Origin: CAJXTB01 sp047626195
GTDB taxonomy: Bacteria > Myxococcota_A > UBA796 > GCA-2862545
Reading direction: 5' to 3'
DNA: 22,660 bases
Assembly (NCBI GenBank): GCA_047626195.1
Contig: JBLHSN010000058.1
Span: 1 to 22,660 of the forward strand
The translations under genes were made by a program, and so were the position numbers. Under the pieces are notes generated by a model, which saw nothing but the letters and a program-made list of their open reading frames with translations, had not been told where the DNA came from and did no database searches. Below are positions 14,401 to 21,548 of this stretch, piece after piece; position 1 is the first letter of the stretch; every line of letters starts with the position of its first letter.

Positions 14401-17400
14401 GCACGACCAATGCCAATCAGGCCGACAGCGACAACGACGGTCTGACCGACGGCCTTGAAGAGGGCGCTACAAGTCCTCAACTTAGCGGTACCTCGGCCGT
14501 TCGTGGCCTCTCTTACGGCGGCACAGCGGCCTCTTGGGTCCCCGATAGCCAAGGCAGCAGCACGACCAACCCACTCAACGCAGACAGCGACAACGACGGC
14601 CTGTGTGACGGGGACGAAGATGTCAGCAGCGGCAACGGCTCCCCGTGCCTGGCTGGCGAAGACACAAACACCAACGGTCGTATCGACCAGTCCGGCATCA
14701 ACGCAGAGACCAACCCAAACGACAGGGACAGCGATAACGACACCTTGTCGGACGGTGTCGAAGTCGCCGCCAACCCGCACGTCACCGACCCACTCGTCGC
14801 CGACACCGATGGAGACGGTCTTCGCGACGACGCAGAAGCGACCAATAGCACCGACCCACGCGACCGCGACTCGGACGATGACGGCTTGTCCGACAGCGAC
14901 GAAGTAGGCGCAGGCACCACCAATGCCACCCAAGCCGATAGTGACAATGACGGCCTCAATGACGGACTGGAGGTCGGAGCAACCACCCCTCATCCCTCCG
15001 GCTCATCGGACGTTCGTGGCCTGTCCTACGAAGGTACAGCGGCCTCTTGGGTCCCCGACAGCCAGAGCAGCAGCATCACCAACCCGCTCAACGCTGACAC
15101 TGACGGCGATGGCCTGTGTGACGGCGACCGAAATGTGAACAGTGGAAGCGGCTCCCCGTGCGTGCGAGGCGAAGACACAAACGCCAACGGTCGGATCGAC
15201 CAGACCGGCGTCAACACAGAGACCAACCCCAACGCCAGCGACAGCGACGGCGACAGCTTGTCGGATAGTGTCGAAGTCACCGCCAACCCGCACGTCACCG
15301 ACCCGCTCGTAGCCGACACTGACGGTGACGGTCTTCGCGACGACGCGGAAGCGACCAACAACACCGACCCACGCGACCGCGACTCCGACGACGACGGCTT
15401 GTCCGACAGTGAAGAAGTGGGCGCAGGCACCACCAATGCCAACCGGACAGACAGCGACAACGACGGCTTGAGCGACGGCCTCGAGGATGGCGTCACCAGT
15501 GGCCAACTCAGCGGCACCTCCGCCGTTCGCGGCCTCTCCTACGGTGGCACCGCGTCTTCCTGGGTCCCCGACAGCCAGGGCAGCACCACCACCAACCCGC
15601 TCAACGCAGACAGCGATAACGATGGCCTGTGTGACGGCGACCGAGATGTCAACAGTGGAAGCGGCTCCCCGTGTTCGGACGGCGAAGACACAAACCGCAA
15701 CGGTCGTATCGACCAGACCGGTGCCAACCAAGAGACCAATCCCAACGACAACGACTCGGACGACGACAACGCCTTGGACGGTGCCGAAGTCACCACATTG
15801 GGCAGTGACCCATTAGATGATGACACAGATGACGACGGCATCTTGGACGGCAACGAAATCGTCGGCAACATCCGCGATGCCGACTCCGATGACGATGGCC
15901 TGTCCGACTTTGAGGAGCGCTCTGGTGGTCCCCTCGGCACCAACATCAACGATGACGACTCCGACGACGACTTGCTCAATGACGGCCTTGAGCTCGGTCG
16001 CACGGTCGCCATCGCCGGCGGCACAAGCTCGCCGCGCGGCATCTCGTTCACAGGTACCGCCAACAGCTGGAACTCAGACTCGGACCCGAACGCTGCCGAG
16101 AACACCAACCCGTTGAGCAACGACTCCGACAACGACCAGCGCCGCGACGGCATTGAAGACTTCAATCGCAACGGCCAAATCGACGCCAATGAGACCGACC
16201 CAAACAACCCCGACACAGACGATGACGGCATTGTGGACGGCCTCGAAGACCGGGACAACAGCGGCCCAATCGTCAACGGCAACGAGACCAACCCCCTGGA
16301 CGACGACTCGGATGACGACGGACTGACCGATGGCGCCGAGCGTGGCTCGAACGGTGTGCCGAACCCCGGTGAGACCGACGCCCTCGTCTTCGATACAGAC
16401 GCAGACTTCATCGGCGACGGCGCCGAGGTCAACATCACCAACACAGACCCGCTGTCTGACGACTCGGACGGTGACTCAGCCTTTGACGCCTACGAGCTCG
16501 GCGTTCTCGCCACGAACAACACGAACACCAATGGCTCACCGGCCATCGTGGTCACCGTCATCACGCCGCTTCTCAACACCGACGGCGACGCACTCATCGA
16601 TGCTCTCGACAATGACGACGACAACGACTCTATCCCCACCATTGCAGAGACCAGTGGCGCCGGCGTCAGTGCCCTCGACAGTGACCGAGACCTCCGACCG
16701 AACTTCCGCGAAGACGACGACGACAACGACGGTGCGCTCACCATCCACGAGCTCGCAGCGCTGACCGACCACACGTTTGGCGACACGGACAACGACGGTC
16801 TGCTCGACGGTTGGGAGTACGGCCCAGACTACGTCGCCGACCGAACCATCACCGCCTCTCCGCTCGACACCGACGACGACGGCTTGATCGATGCACGCGA
16901 CGATGACGACGACAACGACGGCGTTCTCACCAACGACGAGATGTCGGACGGCAACCTCGATGGTCAACTGACCGGAATCGAGCTGAGCACGAACGACCGT
17001 GAAGGCTGCGGCGTCGAACCGGACGGCCTGCTGTGCCACTTGGACGTCGACTGCGATGGCGACGGCATCTGTGACGGTCTGGCACCCACCAGCGCCGACT
17101 GTGTGGCTGGCAACACGTTCGTCCGCCCCGGCGGGGACAGTGAGCTGGAGAGCCTGCAGCTCGACCGCGACGAAGACGGCATCCTAAACCTTTGGGACTG
17201 CAACGACGAAGATGGCTGCGTAGGCGACGGCGACGAAGACGGCTTTGCAAACTGCGACGAGCGAGCCATCTGCGTCACCACCGCGACCCCACTGAACATC
17301 GAGTGTGGCACTCCCCTCCCCGGCTCCCCCCAAGACGAACCTGGTGCTTGCTGTATGAACCCGGCCAGTGCTGACACCGATGGCGACGGCGTGCCAGATG

Positions 17401-18278
17401 ACATCGAGCTGGGCTCGCTGGCCAACCCGATCGACACCGACAACGACAACATCCCCGATGTCCTCGATGACGACGACGACAACGACGGCATCTTGACTCG
17501 CTTTGAAGACTACAACCCACCCGGACTCGGCGTGTGTGCGGACCGCGGCGCTGGTGAAGTCTCGGGCGACGGCAACCCACTCAACGACGACACCAATGAT
17601 GACGGTACCCCCGACTACTTAGACAATGATGACGATGGCGATGGCATCCCCACCGCCAACGAAGCCCACGCCCCTGGCACCTACGCCTGTGACTTCTCGA
17701 TTCTGACCGACCAAGACGTGCCAGAGCTCGATGAAGATAGCGACGGCCTTCCTGACTACGTCGACGACTCCAACGACGGCCCGAGTGCAGACAACGACGG
17801 TGACGGCATCAGCAACGGCGACGAAGCGGCTTTGGGTCTCAACCCAGACACCGTCGACACTGACGGCGACGGCGTACCAGACGACATCGAGCTCGGCGAC
17901 ATTGACGATGCCACAGACACCGACGAAGACGGCGTCATTGATGCCCTTGACACCGACGATGATGGCGACGGCATCCCAACCGACGAAGAAGGCGCCTTCG
18001 ACTTCGATGGTGACGGCACCTCCAACTACTTGGACACCGACTCTGACGGAGATGGCATCTCGGACGAAGACGAAGGAACCGGCGACTCTGACGGAGATGG
18101 CGCTCCAGATTTCCTCGACACGTTCGAAGACGTCTTCGGTGACGGTAGTGGCCCAACCGATCTGGAAGGCCCCACCAACGCGGAGTTCAATGCCGGCTGT
18201 GATGCCTCTTCAGGATCTCCATTCGGCCTGTTCGCCCTGCCGCTCGGCTTGCTGCTCCTTCGCCGTAAGCGCCGCTAG
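11427..18278 (+). CDS. Giant secreted TSP3 calcium-repeat protein with MopE motif and MYXO-CTERM-like tail
   Basis: A 2283-residue surface protein. The ATG at 11427 begins a signal peptide (MRSSNFPRSALILLG, hydrophobic to about 25); the longer in-frame start at 11295 adds an unlikely Arg-rich stretch. No good Shine-Dalgarno precedes 11427. Residues 30-400 are a Thr/Ser-rich beta domain I do not recognise. Residues 408-432 carry a MopE-type metal-binding motif (DCDDQDPAAFPG, ICGDGIDNSCDG). From about 440 to 2245 some sixty or more DxDxDG-type TSP3 loops follow, each expected to bind calcium. Residues about 517-1679 form seven tandem supermodules. A Cys-rich insert lies near 1860-1985. The end (GCDASSGSPFGLFALPLGL, four Leu, RRKRR) has Cys, a membrane span and an Arg cluster, as in MYXO-CTERM sorting tails. 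An adhesin, matrix or surface-layer role is inferred. Confidence 0.9.
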   Translation: MRSSNFPRSALILLGVSGVIAAAAATLVQPTDFGFDTTLASGASDNVTATATDVQITTVTATSGGYYRSTTGRFGNSVRSAQLDKDTAGAWTGADDRFDAAVSTGFSQSGFFHPGEYRINSRHYRTGPYLNAGDVATLATSTVMTPVSEVTALRFLTGATTDTGPFDYTITFTYDGPGSTEPTLVLTATIEDETTTGGARTSGDLSADVRVLTSTAPNGALLDEVIVQAPATSDPLLSITIEYPVELNGPLAVSHQLEQTDYDTVFDSWAGSYQTSNNGIIAQAGLSSGSGTAYWYGFTWDETTESGGTVETFGDLELSVQCGNGNLTWTQAGSTGPGTDTPGDILPLTDNGSGVCVGTHVRYQAEFEAHLDTSPTLDGITFMFDIDEDGDGVGLLGYRPDGSQGAVDCDDQDPAAFPGNLEICGDGIDNSCDGFGGSTSDDEDGDTLDVDAENAAFTDICDADTDDDGLNDNIEVQVTFTHPRRADTDDDGLADGAEDPDGDGPDPGETSPTNADTDGDGLPDGLELGVTTPVLGGTSVLGLVFIGTNTNGGTPYRADSDPSTTTLAHDPDTDNDGLCDGNEDVGVICVAGDDTNEDGRYDSTETDPNAADSDSDGANDRFEKRSSLTDPRDSDTDDDGLDDGTEIAGTTDPRDADSDDDGLSDSEETTTDPNNDDSDDDGLNDGLELGRTAGIDPGTSDVTSVSYTGTAGTWVADQPESGTTLPNNPDSDDDGLCDGAIDVSPDCVAGEDLNANGLVDGAETNPNSEDSDSDNRSDILEKNNGTDPQNPDTDGDGLGDGQETATDALDADRDNDGILDGDESDFNTDPSVFDTDGDGLGDGLEIGRTIGIGSGTSSPSGIAYTGTAIGFVGDTDTNQNTLPTDSDSDDDGLCDGPGNAPGCSPGEDRNSNGAVDGTGADAETNPRLADSDGDTLLDGAEEAANPNVSDPLVQDSDGDGLRDDAEAANSTNPLDRDSDDDGLSDSEEIGPGTTNANQADSDNDGLTDGLEEGATSPQLSGTSAVRGLSYGGTAASWVPDSQGSSTTNPLNADSDNDGLCDGDEDVSSGNGSPCLAGEDTNTNGRIDQSGINAETNPNDRDSDNDTLSDGVEVAANPHVTDPLVADTDGDGLRDDAEATNSTDPRDRDSDDDGLSDSDEVGAGTTNATQADSDNDGLNDGLEVGATTPHPSGSSDVRGLSYEGTAASWVPDSQSSSITNPLNADTDGDGLCDGDRNVNSGSGSPCVRGEDTNANGRIDQTGVNTETNPNASDSDGDSLSDSVEVTANPHVTDPLVADTDGDGLRDDAEATNNTDPRDRDSDDDGLSDSEEVGAGTTNANRTDSDNDGLSDGLEDGVTSGQLSGTSAVRGLSYGGTASSWVPDSQGSTTTNPLNADSDNDGLCDGDRDVNSGSGSPCSDGEDTNRNGRIDQTGANQETNPNDNDSDDDNALDGAEVTTLGSDPLDDDTDDDGILDGNEIVGNIRDADSDDDGLSDFEERSGGPLGTNINDDDSDDDLLNDGLELGRTVAIAGGTSSPRGISFTGTANSWNSDSDPNAAENTNPLSNDSDNDQRRDGIEDFNRNGQIDANETDPNNPDTDDDGIVDGLEDRDNSGPIVNGNETNPLDDDSDDDGLTDGAERGSNGVPNPGETDALVFDTDADFIGDGAEVNITNTDPLSDDSDGDSAFDAYELGVLATNNTNTNGSPAIVVTVITPLLNTDGDALIDALDNDDDNDSIPTIAETSGAGVSALDSDRDLRPNFREDDDDNDGALTIHELAALTDHTFGDTDNDGLLDGWEYGPDYVADRTITASPLDTDDDGLIDARDDDDDNDGVLTNDEMSDGNLDGQLTGIELSTNDREGCGVEPDGLLCHLDVDCDGDGICDGLAPTSADCVAGNTFVRPGGDSELESLQLDRDEDGILNLWDCNDEDGCVGDGDEDGFANCDERAICVTTATPLNIECGTPLPGSPQDEPGACCMNPASADTDGDGVPDDIELGSLANPIDTDNDNIPDVLDDDDDNDGILTRFEDYNPPGLGVCADRGAGEVSGDGNPLNDDTNDDGTPDYLDNDDDGDGIPTANEAHAPGTYACDFSILTDQDVPELDEDSDGLPDYVDDSNDGPSADNDGDGISNGDEAALGLNPDTVDTDGDGVPDDIELGDIDDATDTDEDGVIDALDTDDDGDGIPTDEEGAFDFDGDGTSNYLDTDSDGDGISDEDEGTGDSDGDGAPDFLDTFEDVFGDGSGPTDLEGPTNAEFNAGCDASSGSPFGLFALPLGLLLLRRKRR
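12975..16463 (+). repeat. Seven tandem supermodules within the TSP3 protein
   Basis: Each unit opens with a TSP3 loop ending DGLE (last unit LLNDGLE). Starts are 12975, 13458, 13929, 14427, 14940, 15453 and 15960, giving lengths of 161, 157, 166, 171, 171, 169 and 168 residues. A typical unit runs: TSP3 loop; Gly-rich insert of the type GTSxxxGhSYxGTA; TSP3 loop with LCDG; second Cys; EDxNxNGxxD loop; then three or four further TSP3 loops. Units four to six are the most alike; the first, second and last have diverged. Confidence 0.85.
14427..15731 (+). repeat. Highly similar core copies with an exact 513-base period
   Basis: The codons for the shared GLCDG motif lie at 14598, 15111 and 15624, exactly 513 bases apart. 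By eye the first two 171-residue units are about four-fifths identical at protein level, with long shared stretches such as ANPHVTDPLVADTDGDGLRD. The third keeps this similarity to about 15731 and then diverges. This suggests recent duplication or gene conversion in the array centre. Confidence 0.8.
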
Positions 18279-18305
18279 GGCGGTAAGCGCCGCTAGAGCC
18301 GCTAG
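18265..18305. repeat. Duplicated gene end: GTAAGCGCCGCTAG repeats
   Basis: The last 14 bases of the TSP3 gene including its stop (18265-18278) recur exactly 18 bases on (18283-18296), followed by a third partial copy GCCGCTAG at 18298-18305. It looks like a slippage or duplication scar directly after the stop codon. Confidence 0.55.
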
Positions 18306-18332
18306 GGCCGCTGACCTGTCCAATTGGGTCAA

Positions 18333-18358
18333 GCCGGGTAGCCGGAAGGCTCCTACCG
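18333..18358 (+). terminator. Possible imperfect terminator hairpin after the TSP3 gene
   Basis: An imperfect GC-rich hairpin: AGCC and GGCT around GGAA form the tip, and CCGGGT pairs with ACCGG outside it with small bulges. There is no T run, and it lies between the TSP3 gene and the next small gene, so readthrough is possible. Confidence 0.25.
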
Positions 18359-18386
18359 GTCTACCAGCACCGCAGAGAGGCTTCCT

Positions 18387-18617
18387 ATGAAACTCGCCGC
18401 ACATCCACTTGTCGTTGCTGTTGCTATGGGTTTGTTGGACGTCGGTGCCCTTGCGGCGTTCGATGACACAACGCCCCAAGCCCGTCCCGAACAGGACTGC
18501 AATACCTGCGAAGATGGCCAAAATGCTGAGCTGGTCAGTGCTCTAAGCAGTGAGCAGACCACCCGAGATGACGGCTTAGCACAGCTTATTCACGAAGTAC
18601 GTGGCGTCCTCGGTTAA
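18387..18617 (+). CDS. Small exported protein with a CxxC motif, unknown function
   Basis: A 76-residue frame with a plausible ribosome site (AGAGAGG at 18374-18380, six bases before the ATG). Residues 1-24 form a hydrophobic signal-like stretch (KLAAHPLVVAVAMGLLDVGALAA) with an AxA-like end, so the mature protein would be only about 52 residues. That part has one Cys pair (QDCNTCEDG) and a charged helical C-terminus (EQTTRDDGLAQLIHEVRG). It recalls no family I know; the CxxC could bind metal or form a disulfide. The gene lies 108 bases after the TSP3 gene on the same strand and ends in a likely terminator overlapping its stop codon. It may be a partner of the TSP3 protein, but nothing in the sequence proves this. 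Confidence 0.55.
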   Translation: MKLAAHPLVVAVAMGLLDVGALAAFDDTTPQARPEQDCNTCEDGQNAELVSALSSEQTTRDDGLAQLIHEVRGVLG

Positions 18618-18641
18618 GGTTGGGCGCACCTTAGCGTTTTT
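18615..18641 (+). terminator. Rho-independent terminator candidate overlapping the stop codon
   Basis: TAAGGT (18615-18620, beginning with the stop codon) pairs with ACCTTA (18628-18633) around a 7-base loop, and TTTTT follows at 18637-18641. The stem is short and AT-rich, but the T run is the clearest in the window. Confidence 0.45.
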
Positions 18642-18761
18642 CACTTGTCACGTTTTATTGTTCTTGCGACACGGTCTCCATTGCGGCATCTTGTTTGTGT
18701 CAGCGCGGCGTTCAACTCGACGGACGCGAGCCGCTTACACAAACGTCACTCGGAGCCACCC

Positions 18762-19277
18762 ATGAAGACCACCCTCATTGCATCGTTCGCTGCCCTCGCA
18801 CTCACATCTGCTTGTACACAAGAATTCTCCAGCCAAGATGGTGATTCCGCTGGCTACATGCGTGGCGACCTCGGCACCATCGCCAACATCGATGACGGCC
18901 TGCACGACTCCTTCATGTACAGCGATGGCATGAACACCCACCTCGAAGTCCACGCACTCGGTGACTACGGCTGGGCCATGGTTGGCATCGACATCTGGGG
19001 CGCCGAGTTCGGTAGTGGACCGCTCGCCTCTGGCCAAACGATGACCTTCTACTCCGACGGCCGCGTTGAGAGTGATGACGAAGTGGGCGGCACCGGCATC
19101 GGCTGCTCGGGCCCTGCATACGGCCAGTTCGAGTACGACGAGCCGTCGCAAGAAATCGGCCTGTCCATCGACACCGACCCCGAGACTGGCGGCATCATCG
19201 TCGACATCATCGCCGACTTCGGCGACAACGGCATCATCGAGACCAGCGTGCCGCTCAACAGCGTCACCATGTACTAA
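18762..19277 (+). CDS. Putative lipoprotein of unknown function
   Basis: The ATG at 18762 is preceded by GGAG at 18752-18755, six bases away, and starts a lipoprotein signal (MKTTLIASFAALALTSAC) with a good lipobox TSAC, Cys18 lipidated; this start is preferred to the upstream in-frame one at 18645. The mature protein of about 154 residues is acidic and Gly/Asp-rich, with alternating segments suggesting a beta-sandwich (LEVHALGDYGWAMVGIDIWG, then QTMTFYSDGRVES). One further Cys is present (GIGCSG). No known family is recognised. The 145 bases upstream contain T-rich sequence with TTGTCA at 18645-18650, a possible -35, but no good -10. It converges on imuB, with structured DNA between. Confidence 0.75.
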   Translation: MKTTLIASFAALALTSACTQEFSSQDGDSAGYMRGDLGTIANIDDGLHDSFMYSDGMNTHLEVHALGDYGWAMVGIDIWGAEFGSGPLASGQTMTFYSDGRVESDDEVGGTGIGCSGPAYGQFEYDEPSQEIGLSIDTDPETGGIIVDIIADFGDNGIIETSVPLNSVTMY

Positions 19278-19278
19278 G

Positions 19279-19301
19279 CAAGTCGCCTTTAGGCGAGCTT
19301 G
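19279..19301 (+). terminator. Hairpin directly after the lipoprotein stop
   Basis: CAAGTCGCC pairs with GGCGAGCTTG around TTTA, nine pairs with one bulged G, starting two bases after the TAA. There is no long T run. It probably ends the lipoprotein transcript together with the larger structure that follows. Confidence 0.5.
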
Positions 19302-19306
19302 ACTCC

Positions 19307-19361
19307 GAGACGCCGGGTTTCTCATGCTTCCATCAGGAGGCAAGGGAATCCGGCGTTTCTC
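19307..19361. terminator. Large nested hairpin between convergent genes
   Basis: GAGACGCCGG at 19307-19316 pairs with CCGGCG at 19350-19355 plus TCTC at 19358-19361, with two unpaired T residues. The loop contains a smaller stem, TGCTTCC against GGAGGCA around ATCA, with one G-T pair. It stands 14 bases from the imuB stop on the other strand and could serve both transcripts. Confidence 0.45.
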
Positions 19362-19374
19362 GTTGTCGCGGCGC

Positions 19375-20919
19375 CTAGTCGAACCAGCCATGACGGAACC
19401 ATCGGGTGTGCTCGCGGTACACCCAAGATGCCCCCTCACTGGTTGAGACAACCCAATATTCGCGATCGAACCCGCCCTCTGGACGCCACCAGTCAGACCG
19501 AAGACGCTCCGGTCCTTCACAGCGAGTCACGCGCTCCCAGCCCCCTCGTCCATGAATGTGCCCCGGCCTCCCACGCTGTACACGGACCTGAATCGGCTCA
19601 GCTGGACTCAACAACCGGGTAGGACGCGGACACGGCAAAGTGCTCTCCCACCTCACCAACGCGTCGACCGGATCCGGCTTGCTCGGACGTTCCGGCTTTG
19701 CCGGCGGAGCATCTGGCGCAAAGGGCACCGCCTTCCACGCCGCTTCCGGCCGCCAGGTATCCACTTCTTCGGCGGCGAAGAGTGCGCCAGAACCCAGTGC
19801 ATCCGTCAGTCGTGCCAACAACTCTGGCAGCGCTTCATCGCCTTCCGTACGATCAACAAGTCCTGGCTGCCACCCTGCCTCTCCCGAGACTTCTTCGACC
19901 TCAATCGCCAGCTCCACCACGGGGGCATCGAGCTTGAGGTTCTCGAGTCGCGTACGAACAATGCGCTCAAGACCTGGAACACTGCGGGTCGGACGGCCCA
20001 CGCTGACCGAGACCATGCGGGTGTGCCCTGAATCCAAGACCAATCGTAGAACGAGGCGCACCACAGCTTGGTCGCGCTTGGCCAACTGATCCACTACCTG
20101 ATGCAGTAGACCTGGCAGGACAAAGTGAATGGGGGCCAACGTGACCGTGGGTCCGCCCAACACCACTTCAGCCACAATCGGAGAGGTGTCTGTCGCCCAC
20201 ACCGAGGGCGCACGCGATGCGGCTTGGCCACGAGCTACCCGATGCAGTCGGAGTCCACGCTCGCCAAAGCGGCCGGAAATCGACGCTGGGTCGAGTGCTG
20301 CCCACTGACCAATACGCTCAATGCCCAGCGCATCGAGGGTGTGAGCGAGGCTCTCATCGGGAAACAGCGACCACATAGGTAGTGGCGCCAAAGCCTCGGC
20401 ACAGCTTCCCGCTGGAACAATGTGGTCGCGGTCTTGAGAGACCGCCAACGCACGTGCCGCGACTGGGTCATCGGCAATCGCCAAGCGACAATAGTGCCCC
20501 CAAGAGGTGGCCAGCTCACGGACTGCGGTGGCAATGCCCGTCTCTCCACCAAACAGGTGTGCGGTACCTCCAACCTCAATCGCCAGATCGTCATCTGATA
20601 ACACCAGCACTCGGTCGGACAGCCTCCCATACGCACTCGCGAGCGCCGCCCAGTCGGCAGCCTCCCCCTCTAGGTCGAGCGGTTCGATCTGGATTTCAGG
20701 AACGCGCGCCCGGCACTCGGTCGCCGTCATCCCTTCGCGCAGCCCGACATGACGAGCCGCTGGTGTGAGTGCTACCAAACGCACTGCACTCTTGCGCTCA
20801 GCGGTCAATGCTGCGATGTCGTCAGCGAAAAAACCGCACCGTTCCAGGCGAAACGCTGGCAGGTGCAACACCAGATAGCGTGCTGCTTTCGCCGAACGTG
20901 GAGCGCGCCCTACCCCCAT
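19375..20919 (-). CDS. imuB: ImuB-type inactive Y-family polymerase homologue
   Basis: ImuB is a non-catalytic Y-family polymerase relative that links ImuA and DnaE2 to the sliding clamp in mutagenic translesion synthesis. The N-terminus (ARYLVLHLPAFRLERC) matches ImuB and lacks the D.D..F acidic site of active polymerases. The palm region LVLSDDDLAIEVGGTAHLFGGE stands where active enzymes have SIDEAYLD. A helix-hairpin-helix part (LDALGIERIGQWAALDPASISGRFG) follows at about residues 222-247, then a little-finger-like domain and a C-terminal tail rich in Trp and Arg (GFDREYWVVSTSEGASWVYREH) as in other ImuB. I start at ATG 20917-20919 (514 residues), ten bases inside imuA; the longer frame to 21189 lies within imuA and is not polymerase-like. 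DnaE2 is not adjacent, so it may be encoded elsewhere. Confidence 0.88.
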   Translation of the reverse strand: MGVGRAPRSAKAARYLVLHLPAFRLERCGFFADDIAALTAERKSAVRLVALTPAARHVGLREGMTATECRARVPEIQIEPLDLEGEAADWAALASAYGRLSDRVLVLSDDDLAIEVGGTAHLFGGETGIATAVRELATSWGHYCRLAIADDPVAARALAVSQDRDHIVPAGSCAEALAPLPMWSLFPDESLAHTLDALGIERIGQWAALDPASISGRFGERGLRLHRVARGQAASRAPSVWATDTSPIVAEVVLGGPTVTLAPIHFVLPGLLHQVVDQLAKRDQAVVRLVLRLVLDSGHTRMVSVSVGRPTRSVPGLERIVRTRLENLKLDAPVVELAIEVEEVSGEAGWQPGLVDRTEGDEALPELLARLTDALGSGALFAAEEVDTWRPEAAWKAVPFAPDAPPAKPERPSKPDPVDALVRWESTLPCPRPTRLLSPAEPIQVRVQRGRPGHIHGRGGWERVTRCEGPERLRSDWWRPEGGFDREYWVVSTSEGASWVYREHTRWFRHGWFD

Positions 20920-21533
20920 GGATGCGCAGCTCGTGGCCACTCGGGCAGCGGTGCTTGGCGATTTCCAGAGCCGGTCCGATCCCGCGTCACCACCAGCGAT
21001 TCCCCAGCCATCTGAAGACGAAGAGTCGCCGGAATCCGCCGATCTGGAGCGGTTCTCAGCAACAAGACTGTGCATCGACCCAGCTCGCAAGCCCGTGACC
21101 ACCGAGGCCCTGCGCGACGCATTCCAGCCATGCCGCTCACAATCACCAGTGGAAAACATCCCGAACGGGCAATCTGGTCCACCGCCCACTCAGCACGGTC
21201 ATGGCTTGGCTGGACCAACAGCAAGCGTCGAGCCACAACTCCATGTTGCGAAAATGCAGGTGGATACAGGTCGCGCTGTAAATCCACCCATGCCACACGC
21301 TCCTCGGCAAGCGTTCGCTGTGCGGCGAGCGCTAGGGCTAGGCGTGTTCGTCCACTCCCTTCTGACCCGTTCACTTCCACCAAGGCTGGACGTGGGAGTC
21401 CACCAAAATGTTCGTCCAGAGTCGGTACTCCGGTTCGCACTCGTCGACAGACAACATGGACGCCCTCAAGCTCGCGCACGCGTGCCCGAAGCGCATCCAG
21501 TGAGGAAACCTCACTCGGCGCACTTGCTCTCAT
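20910..21533 (-). CDS. imuA: ImuA-type RecA-like protein
   Basis: ImuA (SulA/RecA-like) works with ImuB and DnaE2 in SOS mutagenesis. The 207-residue protein has a short helical N-terminus (DALRARVRELEG), then TGVPTLDEHFGGLPRPALVEV, the RecA-fold entry, and a P-loop GSEGSGRT at residues 56-63 in which the Walker A Lys is Arg, so ATP binding may be altered. VAWVDLQRDLYPP corresponds to the next strand, and FPLVIVSG to a Walker B-like strand without an acidic end. I choose ATG 21531-21533 because GGGAAGG ends four bases upstream; an ATG at 21548 and a GTG at 21554 have no ribosome site and would overlap the SOS-like box. It overlaps imuB by ten bases, forming a two-gene operon. Confidence 0.82.
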   Translation of the reverse strand: MRASAPSEVSSLDALRARVRELEGVHVVCRRVRTGVPTLDEHFGGLPRPALVEVNGSEGSGRTRLALALAAQRTLAEERVAWVDLQRDLYPPAFSQHGVVARRLLLVQPSHDRAEWAVDQIARSGCFPLVIVSGMAGMRRAGPRWSRACELGRCTVLLLRTAPDRRIPATLRLQMAGESLVVTRDRTGSGNRQAPLPEWPRAAHPWG

Positions 21534-21548
21534 AGAACCTTCCCACAT

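Noticed and set aside
13998..16444. Long minus-strand frames of 155 to 331 codons opposite the TSP3 array (for example 13998-14993, 15003-15731, 15539-16444)
   Set aside because: They are reverse readings of the repeated GAC/GGC codons. They give monotonous Val/Gly or Ser/Pro strings, have no ribosome sites, and repeat with the same 513-base period as the sense gene.
12975..16463. CRISPR array or DNA-level satellite
   Set aside because: The repeats keep the reading frame, are far longer than CRISPR repeats and differ mostly by substitutions that preserve the TSP3 pattern; they are protein modules.
13888..17187. Plus-strand overlapping frames in the TSP3 region rich in Thr/Pro/Met
   Set aside because: These are +1/+2 shadows of the same Asp-rich repeats with low-complexity translations and no independent start signals.
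20920..21189. N-terminal extension of ImuB to 21189
   Set aside because: It lies inside imuA in another frame, is Ser/Arg-rich and does not resemble polymerase sequence; the ATG at 20919 begins the ImuB-like part.
20918..21535. Plus-strand 205-codon frame opposite imuA
   Set aside because: Its translation is Pro/Arg/His-rich without domains, and imuA on the other strand has clear family features.
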